From positions 1 to 9,182 of the forward strand of contig CAIKWV010000569.1 of the NCBI GenBank assembly GCA_903831165.1: a DNA stretch of 9,182 nt, written 5' to 3'. Positions 1-6,559 of this stretch are shown one piece after another. The notes beneath the pieces were generated by a model. It worked only from the letters and a program-made list of their open reading frames with translations. It was not told the origin of the DNA and ran no database searches. Position numbers and translations under genes: made by a program. Positions within the stretch are counted from its first letter, which is position 1. Each line of letters begins with the position of its first letter. Origin of the DNA: an uncultured cyanobacterium (GTDB taxonomy: Bacteria > Cyanobacteriota > Cyanobacteriia > PCC-6307 > Cyanobiaceae).

Positions 1-524
1 CCAGCTTTCACACTTCAAAATATGGGAAATGGCATATAGCTCACTCGTCCACTTGGAGTGGCAATCATCTGCTGCCACGTTGGGCCTGTTTCCAATCAAT
101 CACCCTCACAGAAACTCCCGGGGGACTGACCCGGATTGCTTTGAGGAGAGAAGCTTGGGGTCCTTTCCCCTCAATCACAAACTAATCGTTTCTGGCTGCA
201 AGAGAGGATCGAGCGAGTTCCTCTTCCCGTATCGAGATGGGCGGTTTCAGGATCCATTCATGCCGTCGGGGGTGGATCAATCGGTCGCAGAGCCAATCTC
301 GGTGAAGCCCCTTCCGTGCAGCCCCGTAACCCCGGAGACCAGAAGCAGCCTCGAATCTGCATCAAACTCTGTCGCTAGCCTGCTTTCGTCCGAAGCTGAC
401 TGGGCCCGATTCGGAGGCTCCACTGATGGAAGACATCCCCCCCGACCAGCTGCCAGGAGTGCGCTGACGATCCGGCCCCTGCTCCAACAGTCTTGACGGA
501 TCTCTGGCTTCCCCGGCGTGTAAC

Positions 525-543
525 GGCTGTTGAACCAACAGCC
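525..543. repeat. Perfect 8-bp hairpin with 3-nt loop
   Basis: GGCTGTTG at 525-532 and CAACAGCC at 536-543 are exact reverse complements around the loop AAC. No run of T follows on either strand, so it is not a standard intrinsic terminator. It lies in DNA without a convincing gene. It may be part of a structured transcript or simply chance in GC-rich DNA. Confidence 0.4.
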
Positions 544-663
544 CGCCATCCAATGCACCGTTAAAGGCCTCGCCTCAGGTGCCCCGGAGCCCATGGGAGG
601 CCCCACTGGAAACCTGGCCCCAGGTGCCAGCGCCGGCCGCTCCGCCCCACAACCCAAGATTCA

Positions 664-681
664 CGTGATCGCATGATCACG
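664..681. promoter_or_regulatory. 18-bp palindrome, possible operator
   Basis: The arms CGTGATC (664-670) and GATCACG (675-681) are perfect reverse complements around a 4-bp spacer GCAT. A short symmetric site of this size is typical of a dimeric helix-turn-helix regulator. It sits in a non-coding stretch, and no gene start lies within 100 bp that would name a target. The spacing does not match the NtcA consensus (GTA-N8-TAC). The operator role is inference. Confidence 0.25.
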
Positions 682-750
682 GCAGCCAAGAACACTCAAG
701 GCACAGCTGCGCACCGCCTTCCAGGCAGGCGCCCAAGCTGAGCAGGCAAT

Positions 751-774
751 CGCCCGGGGCCAACGCTCCGGGCG
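751..774 (-). terminator. Candidate transcription terminator hairpin
   Basis: CGCCCGG (751-757) pairs with CCGGGCG (768-774) around a 10-nt loop. It lies 21 bp beyond the stop codon (796-798) of the decayed minus-strand gene, where a terminator for that gene would be expected. The minus strand has no U-run after the stem, while the plus strand has TTGTTGTTG, so direction and function are uncertain. Confidence 0.3.
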
Positions 775-795
775 TTGTTGTTGGGGGGGCTTCTT

Positions 796-1010
796 TCAGC
801 CCAGACCGCGCAGGCGGACCAGGGCGCCCACCACCACGAAGCCGATCGCCAAGGCGGCGATGCCATCCAGAGGCCAGGCCGGGCCGCTCCGGTTGTCGTC
901 AGGTGAGCTGGTCGGCTCGTCTCACCCGGCCGGTTCAAGCACTGAAGCGAAAGCGACAACGACGGCGACAGCCAGACCCAAGCGATGGCGCGTTGACCCG
1001 AGAGGTTCAT
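796..1010 (-). pseudogene. Remnant of a small secreted or membrane protein
   Basis: Reading down the minus strand, an ATG at 1010 opens MNLSGQRAIA. The coding look then moves to the next frame, which gives a hydrophobic run (LGLAVAVVVAFASVL, about 965-930) ending in EPAG and a TGA at 924-922. The same frame continues past that TGA with DEPTSSPDDNRSGPAWPLDG, a second hydrophobic helix (IAALAIGFVVVGALV) and the basic tail RLRGLG before a TGA at 798-796. Third codon positions in this last part are almost all G or C, as in the real genes. The span is 215 nt, so one inserted base would restore 72 codons with a single internal stop. The layout resembles a small protein with an N-terminal signal or anchor, a short linker and a C-terminal membrane anchor with positive residues. 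Whether the lesions are real or sequencing errors cannot be told here. No function is recognised. Confidence 0.4.
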
Positions 1011-1219
1011 GCTCGCGGCCATCGCACCCTTCTGGGCAGGACACAGACCATCGCGGCAGCCCGCTGCGACACCAGTTTGAGGCTCCCCGTTCACGGGACC
1101 CGATCGCTGAAGCTTCTGGCTTCGGCAACAGCACGACGCCTCGACTGGCCCCGGCGGCCCATGGCGTTGTTGAGTGAATCACCCCTCCCTGGAGCTTGTT
1201 GGTCGTGGTGTCGTTTGGC

Positions 1220-2245
1220 ATGGCGTCATCAGCCGTGCAGTCGTGGGTGAGGCCCCGTGGCCGACTGGTGTCGCATGCCCTAGTGGCCGTGATCTCCCTT
1301 GCCCTGGCTGAGTTGATCGCCCGATCGCTCCAGCTGGAGCGGATCGGCGGAGTGCTCTGTCTGGCGAGCCTGGCCAGCCTGGTGGTCTGCGCCAGGTTGG
1401 GCTGGCGTCAGGCCCTGTTCGGCGTTGCCGGGCTGGCGGTGTTGTCCGTTCCTGCTGTGTACAGCCAGCACGATCCAGTGCTCGCCACCACCGTGCTGAC
1501 GGGCACAGCCCTTGGCCTCGGATTGACCGTCCGCTGGCAGATCAAGCCGGCGTACTGGTTGATGGTGGTGAGCCTCTGCATCCTGATCACCAACAGTCCC
1601 CTGCCGGCAGCTCCTGCAGCCTGGGACGTGATCAAGCTGGCCCTCGCCCTGCTCGCCTGCGGCAGCCTGGCGACCGTGCTGCAGACCCAGGCGCTGTGCC
1701 TGGTGGGCAGCCCGCCAACGCCGACCCCGTTTGCGGTGGTCAACAGCTGGCGCCGCAGCGGTGCGCACGCCTTGATGCTCGCCACCGCCACCCTGGTCAC
1801 CACCCCGATCGCCCTGGAGCACCATTGGCACATCGCCGGGCTGTGGTTGGTTCTCACGCCCTTCCTGGTGTTGCAGCCCTTCGTCAGGGACTCCTGGAGC
1901 GTCGCCCTGCATCGCTGCCTGGGGAATTTCGGCGGGGTGCTGTTGGTGATCCTGCTGGCCCACACCTTGCCCCACAGCGTGCCCTTGGAGCTGCCGGCCA
2001 TCGCTGCCGGCGTGATCACGGTTGTGATCGCCGTCAAGCACGGCCACCGTGCCTTGATGATCACGGCCCTGACGGTCACGATCGTGCTGTTCAACAGCAG
2101 CAACCACGATCTGCTGTTGATGGCTGATCAACGGGTACAGGCCTCTGCCCTGGGCATCGCCATTGCCCTGGTCCTCATGGCCCTGGCCCACCCGATCGAA
2201 CGGCGCTTCGGGGGGCCTCCCCCCAGGATGACGCCAAGTCGTTGA
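1220..2245 (+). CDS. FUSC-family integral membrane protein
   Basis: About 341 residues, nearly all hydrophobic, with roughly twelve membrane-spanning segments in two sets of about six. The second half contains a FUSC_2-like block: WRRSGAHALMLATATLVTTP, then GLWLVLTPFLVLQPFVRDSW, then LHRCLGNFGGVLLVILLAH. This recalls the pattern in FUSC / aromatic-acid-exporter proteins, where a Tyr/Trp-leading helix ends in LQP and is followed by an Arg-rich loop and a glycine-rich helix. Family members are implicated in export of aromatic acids or other toxic compounds across the inner membrane; the substrate here is unknown. The large cytoplasmic domain found in YccS/AaeB-type members is missing, so this is a compact form. 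The start is uncertain: ATG 1220 is used, but a GGAG at 1191-1194 sits 10 nt before GTG 1205, and the frame is open back to TTG 1196. The gene stands alone and converges on the amidase gene 164 bp downstream, with no clear terminator in the gap. Confidence 0.72.
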   Translation: MASSAVQSWVRPRGRLVSHALVAVISLALAELIARSLQLERIGGVLCLASLASLVVCARLGWRQALFGVAGLAVLSVPAVYSQHDPVLATTVLTGTALGLGLTVRWQIKPAYWLMVVSLCILITNSPLPAAPAAWDVIKLALALLACGSLATVLQTQALCLVGSPPTPTPFAVVNSWRRSGAHALMLATATLVTTPIALEHHWHIAGLWLVLTPFLVLQPFVRDSWSVALHRCLGNFGGVLLVILLAHTLPHSVPLELPAIAAGVITVVIAVKHGHRALMITALTVTIVLFNSSNHDLLLMADQRVQASALGIAIALVLMALAHPIERRFGGPPPRMTPSR

Positions 2246-2409
2246 CGTTCCGCTTCAGCAGCCAGCAGCACCAGGCAGCGTCTGGGCAGATCCAGCCACG
2301 TTGGGATCCATCCGGCGGGGCCCTGTGAAGGTGATCGTGGATCGGTGTGTGATGCCAATCGGCCTGGGCGTGCAGCTGGCTCCCTGCAACACCGCCGGCG
2401 AAGGCGCCT

Positions 2410-3654
2410 TCAGGGATCGGGCAACTCCAGCAACAGCCTGTCGCCACCCCTGTGGGTGAGCACCCCCAGGCCCACCGGCAGTCCGTGTTCGCTGTCCACA
2501 GCGCCGGGCTGGGCCAGCTGGGGCAAGCCGCCGAGGCTGGCCAGGGAGCCGAGCTGCAGCAGCCGCTGGATCACGGTGCTACGGCTGCGGTCGAGGCCCA
2601 GGCTGCCGCAAGGGGGTGCCACCGTGGGGGTGCAAGGCAGCAGCAACAGGGCCGGCCCGCCGCCACTGGCCGAGGGGGCTAGCAGCTGGTGCAACCGCTG
2701 CTGCAGCGCCTGGCGGGCGATCAGGGCTGCCGGCAACAGGCTGCGATCGCGGCCGGCCACCAGGGCTCGGTTGCGCTCCAGGGTGGGGCCCACCGGCAGA
2801 TCGCTCGGCAGGTGGGCAAGGCTCTGCTCGATCTCCGCCCACTGCACCGCCTCGAGCAGGCGCTGTAGCCTCTCCGGCGACTCGATGCCCAGCTCCGCGA
2901 GGGGCCAGCGCTGCAAGCAGAGCCCCAGTCGCTCGGCGAGCGAGCGGGACTGGCGCTCCAGGGCTGTGGCCACAGCAGGATCGGCGAGGGCCCAGAGCTC
3001 GGGGATCCAGCCAACGGCGCGGACCGTAGGCGTCACTGCGATACCCATTGGAGCAATCGGCTCCAGCAGGGTTGCCATTCCCTGCTGCAACGTCTCGCGG
3101 CAGGAGGCGAACAGGCCCACGGTGTCGAGGCTGGGGGCCAGGGGCGCCACCGCCTCGGTGGAGACGGCCGCGTGGCTGGGCCGCAGACCCCAGAGGCCGC
3201 ACCAGCTGGCGGGGGCACGAATCGAGCCGGCTGTGTCGGTGCCGAGGGCCAGATCAGCCTCGCCGAGGGCCACCGCCGCCGCGCTGCCGCTGCTGGAACC
3301 ACCGGGGATGCGGCCAGGCGCGCGCGGGTTCGGCGGCGTGCCGCCCCAGGCGTTCTCGCCGGCCAGACCGAAGGCGAATTCATCCAGCCAGGTGGTGCCG
3401 AGGCAGCGGGCGCCAGCCGCCAGCAGGAGCTGCACCGCAGGAGCGGTAAGGGGGCTGGGCTCCTGAAGAGCGGCCCAGTGGGGGTTGCCGCAACCCATCC
3501 GGCTGCCTCGCACCGCGATCAGATCCTTCACCGCCAAGCGCAGGCCCGCCAGGGGGGCTAATCCCCCGGCACCGGCAACCACGTCCCGGGCCAGGGCCAG
3601 CTGCTCTTCGTCACTGAAGCGCCGGGTCCAGACAGGATCAGGGGACGGAGGCAT
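2410..3654 (-). CDS. Amidase-signature family hydrolase
   Basis: The 414-residue product carries the full Lys-cisSer-Ser triad of the amidase signature family. Lys43 is in LAVKDLIAVRG, Ser120 in PGGSSSGSAAAVALG, and Ser144 in GTDTAGSIRAPAS. The 24-residue gap between the two serines equals that in GatA. The family hydrolyses amides (R-CO-NH2 to acid plus ammonia) in the cytoplasm; GatA does so with glutamine for tRNA amidation. At 414 residues it is shorter than typical GatA (about 480), and no gatB or gatC lies nearby, so a stand-alone amidase of unknown substrate is more likely than the transamidosome subunit. The start is well bounded: an in-frame TGA lies at 3672-3670, five codons before the ATG. 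No good Shine-Dalgarno sequence precedes it. The downstream neighbour converges. Confidence 0.88.
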   Translation of the reverse strand: MPPSPDPVWTRRFSDEEQLALARDVVAGAGGLAPLAGLRLAVKDLIAVRGSRMGCGNPHWAALQEPSPLTAPAVQLLLAAGARCLGTTWLDEFAFGLAGENAWGGTPPNPRAPGRIPGGSSSGSAAAVALGEADLALGTDTAGSIRAPASWCGLWGLRPSHAAVSTEAVAPLAPSLDTVGLFASCRETLQQGMATLLEPIAPMGIAVTPTVRAVGWIPELWALADPAVATALERQSRSLAERLGLCLQRWPLAELGIESPERLQRLLEAVQWAEIEQSLAHLPSDLPVGPTLERNRALVAGRDRSLLPAALIARQALQQRLHQLLAPSASGGGPALLLLPCTPTVAPPCGSLGLDRSRSTVIQRLLQLGSLASLGGLPQLAQPGAVDSEHGLPVGLGVLTHRGGDRLLLELPDP

Positions 3655-3962
3655 GGCAGGGGTGGCGGGTCAGGAACCGATCGGATTCCATTGTGAGCAG
3701 CCGCGCCATCTCACCGGCTGTGAGGGTCCAGCGGCTGGAACCGGAACCTACGGCGGAGGCGCCACAACAGCAGATCGACCGACGTCGACCTTGCCACGCT
3801 GCATTGCGGTCATGGGAGAAGTGGCCTCCGGCGTGGAGCTGCGGTTGGAGCCCAGGCCAGAGCGCAGAACAATCCCCGAGCGCGAACGGGTGCATCTGGA
3901 TCTGAAGTTGGGCAGGAAGCTGCCTGGCGATTGCTGAGGCCTGAACGAACGCACGGCGTGGC

Positions 3963-4181
3963 TCAACCGTCCTCCCCCGCTCGCCCGACACTCGATGAGG
4001 TGGTATCCACAGACACGCCTTGCTGTTGCCCTTGGCGCCCACCAGACAACACGGCATCGTCGGACAGGATCAGACGGTTCGGATCGTCATCTGGCTGTTT
4101 GCGGATCCCCAAGTTGCCTTGGGCAAGCAGGCGGATGGTGGCCAGCACCTGCTGGAGCCGCTGGACGGCAGCGTGAGGCAT
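3963..4181 (-). CDS. Small hypothetical protein (72 aa)
   Basis: The frame from ATG 4181 to TGA 3963 gives a 72-residue protein. Its N-terminal half looks like a real fold: an amphipathic helix (AAVQRLQQVLATIRLLAQGN) followed by a polar segment with DDDPNRLILSDDAVLSGG, then a Gln/Gly/Ser-rich, probably disordered tail. Third codon positions are mostly G or C, in line with the genes around it. The frame is open upstream to a stop at 4244-4242, but no ATG, GTG or TTG precedes 4181. No Shine-Dalgarno sequence is visible, and no family is recognised. It lies upstream of the amidase gene in the same direction, with 308 bp between them. It may be a chance frame in GC-rich DNA. Confidence 0.35.
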   Translation of the reverse strand: MPHAAVQRLQQVLATIRLLAQGNLGIRKQPDDDPNRLILSDDAVLSGGRQGQQQGVSVDTTSSSVGRAGEDG

Positions 4182-4522
4182 CGGGTTCAGGAATCCACTC
4201 GCTTCGTGTCGGGATGGCTCGGGGGCGATTGGTTGGATCGTTCAGTGCAGCCGGGAGCCCAACGCAGCCTTAGGCCCAATGCCTCCGTGGGGCCATGACC
4301 CGTGAACCCATCCATTTCGGCAATAGGGCCGGCTCCGACCGCGCCATCGGGGTCTGGAGCCGCCTCGCCAGCCCGGAATTGTTCGATGGGATCGCCCCAA
4401 AACCCGGTGGCGCATCGGCAGCAGCGCACCGTGTTGCGGCAACAGCAGTGCCAGCCACGACGAGGTTCATGCTGCGATCAACACCAGACATGGCATCCCA
4501 CAGGGCTGCGATCCGGCCCAGC

Positions 4523-4543
4523 GTCGCCCAAGGTGGAGGCGAC
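4523..4543 (+). promoter_or_regulatory. Leader hairpin covering a GGAGG ribosome-binding site
   Basis: GTCGCC (4523-4528) pairs perfectly with GGCGAC (4538-4543) around a 9-nt loop. The only strong Shine-Dalgarno-like sequence before the ATG at 4559, GGTGGAGG (4532-4539), lies in the loop and the 3' arm. The hairpin could therefore limit ribosome access. GGAGG is 19 nt from the ATG, which is long for a functional site, so the regulatory reading is tentative. Confidence 0.25.
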
Positions 4544-4558
4544 CTTTCTGCCCGGACC

Positions 4559-4888
4559 ATGAGCAGCGCCGACCAAGCCAGCCAGCCCGACGACAACGTG
4601 AATCCTGCGATCCAGCTTGTGCTCGATGCCATGGAGGCCGCCGAAATCAGCCCTGAGGATGCCCTGCAGATCAGCCTGGTCCTGCTGAACTTCGTCGAGG
4701 AGCACCATCTCGACAACCTGGAGGAGTTCCTTGCCGATGAGCAGCCCGATGCCGTCAGCATCGCCGTCTGGGCCGCCGACAGTGCTCGCCTCAAGACCGC
4801 CCGGGAACTGTTGGAGGAGGTCCTCGGCGAAGACGAAGACGACGAGGACGCTGAAGACGACAGCGACAGTGGCGAGGAGGATGCGTAG
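4559..4888 (+). CDS. Small, very acidic protein of unknown function
   Basis: The 109-residue product has three parts. Residues 1-15 are polar and likely disordered. Residues about 16-85 are a helical, Leu/Ala/Glu-rich domain (NPAIQLVLDAMEAAEISPED, then LVLLNFVEEHHLDNLEEFLA, then ARLKTARELLEEVL). The C-terminus is an almost purely acidic tail of Asp, Glu and Ser. There is no signal peptide or membrane helix, so it is probably cytoplasmic. Such tails occur in chaperone-like, nucleic-acid-mimicking or protein-interaction proteins, but nothing here fixes a role. The frame is open upstream to 4295; ATG 4559 is preferred because codon bias and helix content begin there, while the upstream part is low-complexity Ala/Arg. 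The gene converges on the MscS-type channel gene, with 147 bp between stop codons. No named family is recognised. Confidence 0.68.
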   Translation: MSSADQASQPDDNVNPAIQLVLDAMEAAEISPEDALQISLVLLNFVEEHHLDNLEEFLADEQPDAVSIAVWAADSARLKTARELLEEVLGEDEDDEDAEDDSDSGEEDA

Positions 4889-4990
4889 CCCCAGGCCCAG
4901 CGGAGGCGCCTAGTCCGAGGTTGCCCTGGGTCGATCCATGTTGGCCGGTTGACAGCGGCATCAGCTCCCAGGCCGGTCTGCACAGTTGCT

Positions 4991-5008
4991 GGCCTGGACC
5001 ACCAGGCC
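4991..5008. terminator. Hairpin between convergent genes
   Basis: GGCCTGG (4991-4997) and CCAGGCC (5002-5008) form a perfect 7-bp GC-rich stem with the 4-nt loop ACCA. It lies 102 bp after the acidic-protein stop and 27 bp beyond the channel-gene stop, the usual place for a shared bidirectional terminator. No T-tract follows on either strand, so it may only slow transcription or stabilise 3' ends. Confidence 0.4.
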
Positions 5009-5035
5009 CTGCCCCAGCCGGCCGCGCCGCAGTCG

Positions 5036-6559
5036 TCAGGTCCCCTTGAGGTTGAGAAACATCTGGCGCATGTGCTGCAGCAGCTGGTTGCCCTGGGCCT
5101 CCTTGCTGGCCTGGCTGAGCTTGTTGAGCTGGCTGCGGCGCTCACTGATCAGCTCCGCCAGCGAGTCCACCAGCTGGGGATTGCCCTCCAGCAGCGGCCG
5201 TAGATCATCGCGCTCGATCTCCAGCAACACGCACTCCCCCAAGGCCCGCACCGTGGCGCTGCGGGGCTCGTCGCTGAACACACTCATCTCGCCGAAGACC
5301 ACGCCACTGCCCAGCTCGGCCACGACCTTGCTCTCGCCGCTGTCGAGTTGCTTGAGCACCTCCAATCGGCCGCTCACCACCTGAAACATCGCCTGGCCGG
5401 CGTCCGCTTCAACCACCACCGCCTCCCCCTGGGCAAAGCGCAGGCAGCGTGTGAGCGGGGCGATCGTCTCCAGCTGGCTGGGCTCCAGCTGCTGGAACAA
5501 CACGTTGCGGCTCAGCAACCCCAGGCGAGCCTGGGCATCAAAACCGACCGGATCGCTGCCCTGCTCCGGCGTGTTGAGCTGGCGCAGTTCGCGCACGGGA
5601 TAGGGCAAACTACGTCCGCTTCGCTCCACCGCATACCAGATCTGGGACAGCAATTGGCCCCGCAGCTGGTCAAAACCGTTGTCGCTCGGATCCTCCTGCC
5701 AGACCTCCAGTTCGTAGGTGACGCCGTGATCGGCGTAGGCGAAGACGAAGGCTTCGGCTTCGGGTTGCTTGAGCACCAGCGGATGGCGGTGGGCCACCTG
5801 CAGCAGCAGGGCACTGGCCTGTTCGGGGGGAAAGGCGCTGTCGAGGGTGATGTGGATCTCCCGGGCCACCGGGCCCCGGGGGCCGAAACGGCGAATGTTC
5901 GTGGCCCAGATGCGGCTGTTCGGCAGGGTGATCAGAGCCCCATGGACATGGCGGATTCGGGTGCTCATCAGGGTCAGTGACATCACCCAGCCGCTGGCTT
6001 CGTCGCCGACATCGATGAAGTCCCCTTCCTGGAAAGGGGAATCCACCTGCAGCACGATCCCGGCGAGCAGGTCCTTGAGCGATTCCTGGGCCGCCAGGCC
6101 GATCACGGCCGTGAGAATGGCGGAGGTGGTCACCAGACCCACCAGATTGACCTGATGGCGCTGCTGAATCACCACCAGGGTGACGGCACTGGCGATCACC
6201 AGCAGCACCAGATCCTTGAGGATCCTGGCGGGCCGGGGCCACCAGGGCACCGAGCTCGGCAGGTCCAGGGCCAACCAGCTGATCAGCTGCAGCAGGGCAT
6301 AGGCACGGCTGAGCTCCAGGACCGTCTCCGGCCAGGCGGAACGACCGCTGCTGAGTTGGGGCAACAAACTGGTCCAGCCGGATGGGTGGCCGCCGCCCCC
6401 GGCGGCAGCCAGGCCGCTGATGATCAGCCAGATCAGAATCGCCAAGCTGGGGAGACGGACCGGGATCGGCGTGATGCGCCAGCGCCGACACATCCACATC
6501 ACGGCCAGCAGCAGCAGCTCCAGCCCTGTGGCGATGAGGATGAGCCGGGTTGGCGCCAT
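5036..6559 (-). CDS. MscS-type ion channel with C-terminal cNMP-binding domain
   Basis: The 507-residue protein (from ATG 6559) has four N-terminal membrane helices (about residues 3-24, 38-54, 84-100, 116-132). These are followed by an MscS core: pore helix LVGLVTTSAILTAVIGLAAQ (about 139-158), then ESLKDLLAGI and the beta domain starting DSPFQEGDFIDVGD (about 174-187), with the typical LPNSRIWATNIRRF segment. Residues about 348-466 are a cyclic-nucleotide-binding domain. Its phosphate-binding cassette FGEMSVFSDEPRSATV (422-437) keeps Glu424 and Arg433, so ligand binding is expected. A short Gln-rich helix ends the protein. This is the bCNG layout of the MscS superfamily, for which cyclic-nucleotide gating, rather than gating by tension alone, has been proposed; it acts in the inner membrane. 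The start is unsure: the frame extends to GTG 6601, and neither start has a clear ribosome-binding site. The gene stands alone; the next gene upstream ends at 6946. Confidence 0.92.
   Translation of the reverse strand: MAPTRLILIATGLELLLLAVMWMCRRWRITPIPVRLPSLAILIWLIISGLAAAGGGGHPSGWTSLLPQLSSGRSAWPETVLELSRAYALLQLISWLALDLPSSVPWWPRPARILKDLVLLVIASAVTLVVIQQRHQVNLVGLVTTSAILTAVIGLAAQESLKDLLAGIVLQVDSPFQEGDFIDVGDEASGWVMSLTLMSTRIRHVHGALITLPNSRIWATNIRRFGPRGPVAREIHITLDSAFPPEQASALLLQVAHRHPLVLKQPEAEAFVFAYADHGVTYELEVWQEDPSDNGFDQLRGQLLSQIWYAVERSGRSLPYPVRELRQLNTPEQGSDPVGFDAQARLGLLSRNVLFQQLEPSQLETIAPLTRCLRFAQGEAVVVEADAGQAMFQVVSGRLEVLKQLDSGESKVVAELGSGVVFGEMSVFSDEPRSATVRALGECVLLEIERDDLRPLLEGNPQLVDSLAELISERRSQLNKLSQASKEAQGNQLLQHMRQMFLNLKGT

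Larger units (their letters stand above)
1..795. other. Stretch without a recognisable gene
   Basis: No reading frame here could be assigned to a family. The plus frame is open from base 2 to 496, but its translation is rich in Ser, Pro and Arg, lacks domain-like blocks, and its first part is not biased to G/C at third codon positions as the real genes nearby are. Minus-strand frames between 277 and 657 are no better. Bases 1-60 contain 27 G/C by hand count (45 percent), so the left edge is less GC-rich than the rest. The stretch holds several short inverted repeats (525-543, 664-681, 751-774, listed separately). A gene running off the left edge on the minus strand (roughly 1-85) cannot be excluded. 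Confidence 0.5.
3655..4558. other. 0.9-kb stretch with only weak coding signals
   Basis: No frame matches a known family. Four weak candidates were seen. (1) Minus 3963-4181, 72 aa, is listed separately. (2) Plus 3811-3937 (41 aa) has the charged ending MGEVASGVELRLEPRPERRT. (3) Minus 4270-4470 has a signal-like start, MNLVVAGTAVAATRCAAADA. (4) A neighbouring minus frame (4187-4480) is cysteine-rich around RNTVRCCRCATGFW and then continues GDPIEQFRAGEAAPDPDG. Candidates 3 and 4 could be two halves of one frameshifted gene. Just upstream of the amidase start there is a GGAACC direct repeat (3737-3748) and a small inverted repeat, TCCAG-CGG-CTGGA, at 3727-3739, of unknown meaning. Confidence 0.45.

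Noticed and set aside
175..260. Possible tmRNA tag region (AAACTAATCGTTTCT looked similar to a cyanobacterial tag start)
   Set aside because: The translation lacks the conserved tag ending and no tRNA-like domain is present.
2..496. Long plus-strand open frame at the left edge
   Set aside because: No start with a ribosome-binding site, low-complexity Ser/Pro/Arg translation, no domain-like pattern, and weak codon bias.
1161..1250. Short frame (MALLSESPLPGACWSW...) overlapping the FUSC start as a leader peptide
   Set aside because: No ribosome-binding site and no attenuator-like hairpin after it; more likely chance.
1280..2191. 303-codon minus-strand frame opposite the FUSC gene
   Set aside because: The Gln/His/Gly-rich translation mirrors codons of the hydrophobic plus-strand protein.
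2345..3466. 373-codon plus-strand frame opposite the amidase
   Set aside because: Antisense shadow of a gene with an intact catalytic triad; the translation is Arg/Ser/Ala-rich without motifs, as expected in high-GC DNA.
4179..4200. GGGTTCAGGAATCC resembling a tRNA T-arm
   Set aside because: No acceptor, D-arm or anticodon stem could be found around it on either strand.
4270..5145. 291-codon minus-strand frame across the acidic gene
   Set aside because: Mostly the antisense of the acidic protein (Ser-rich runs are the reverse of GAC/GAG codons) and it overlaps the channel gene end. Only the part below 4470 was kept, as a weak relic candidate.
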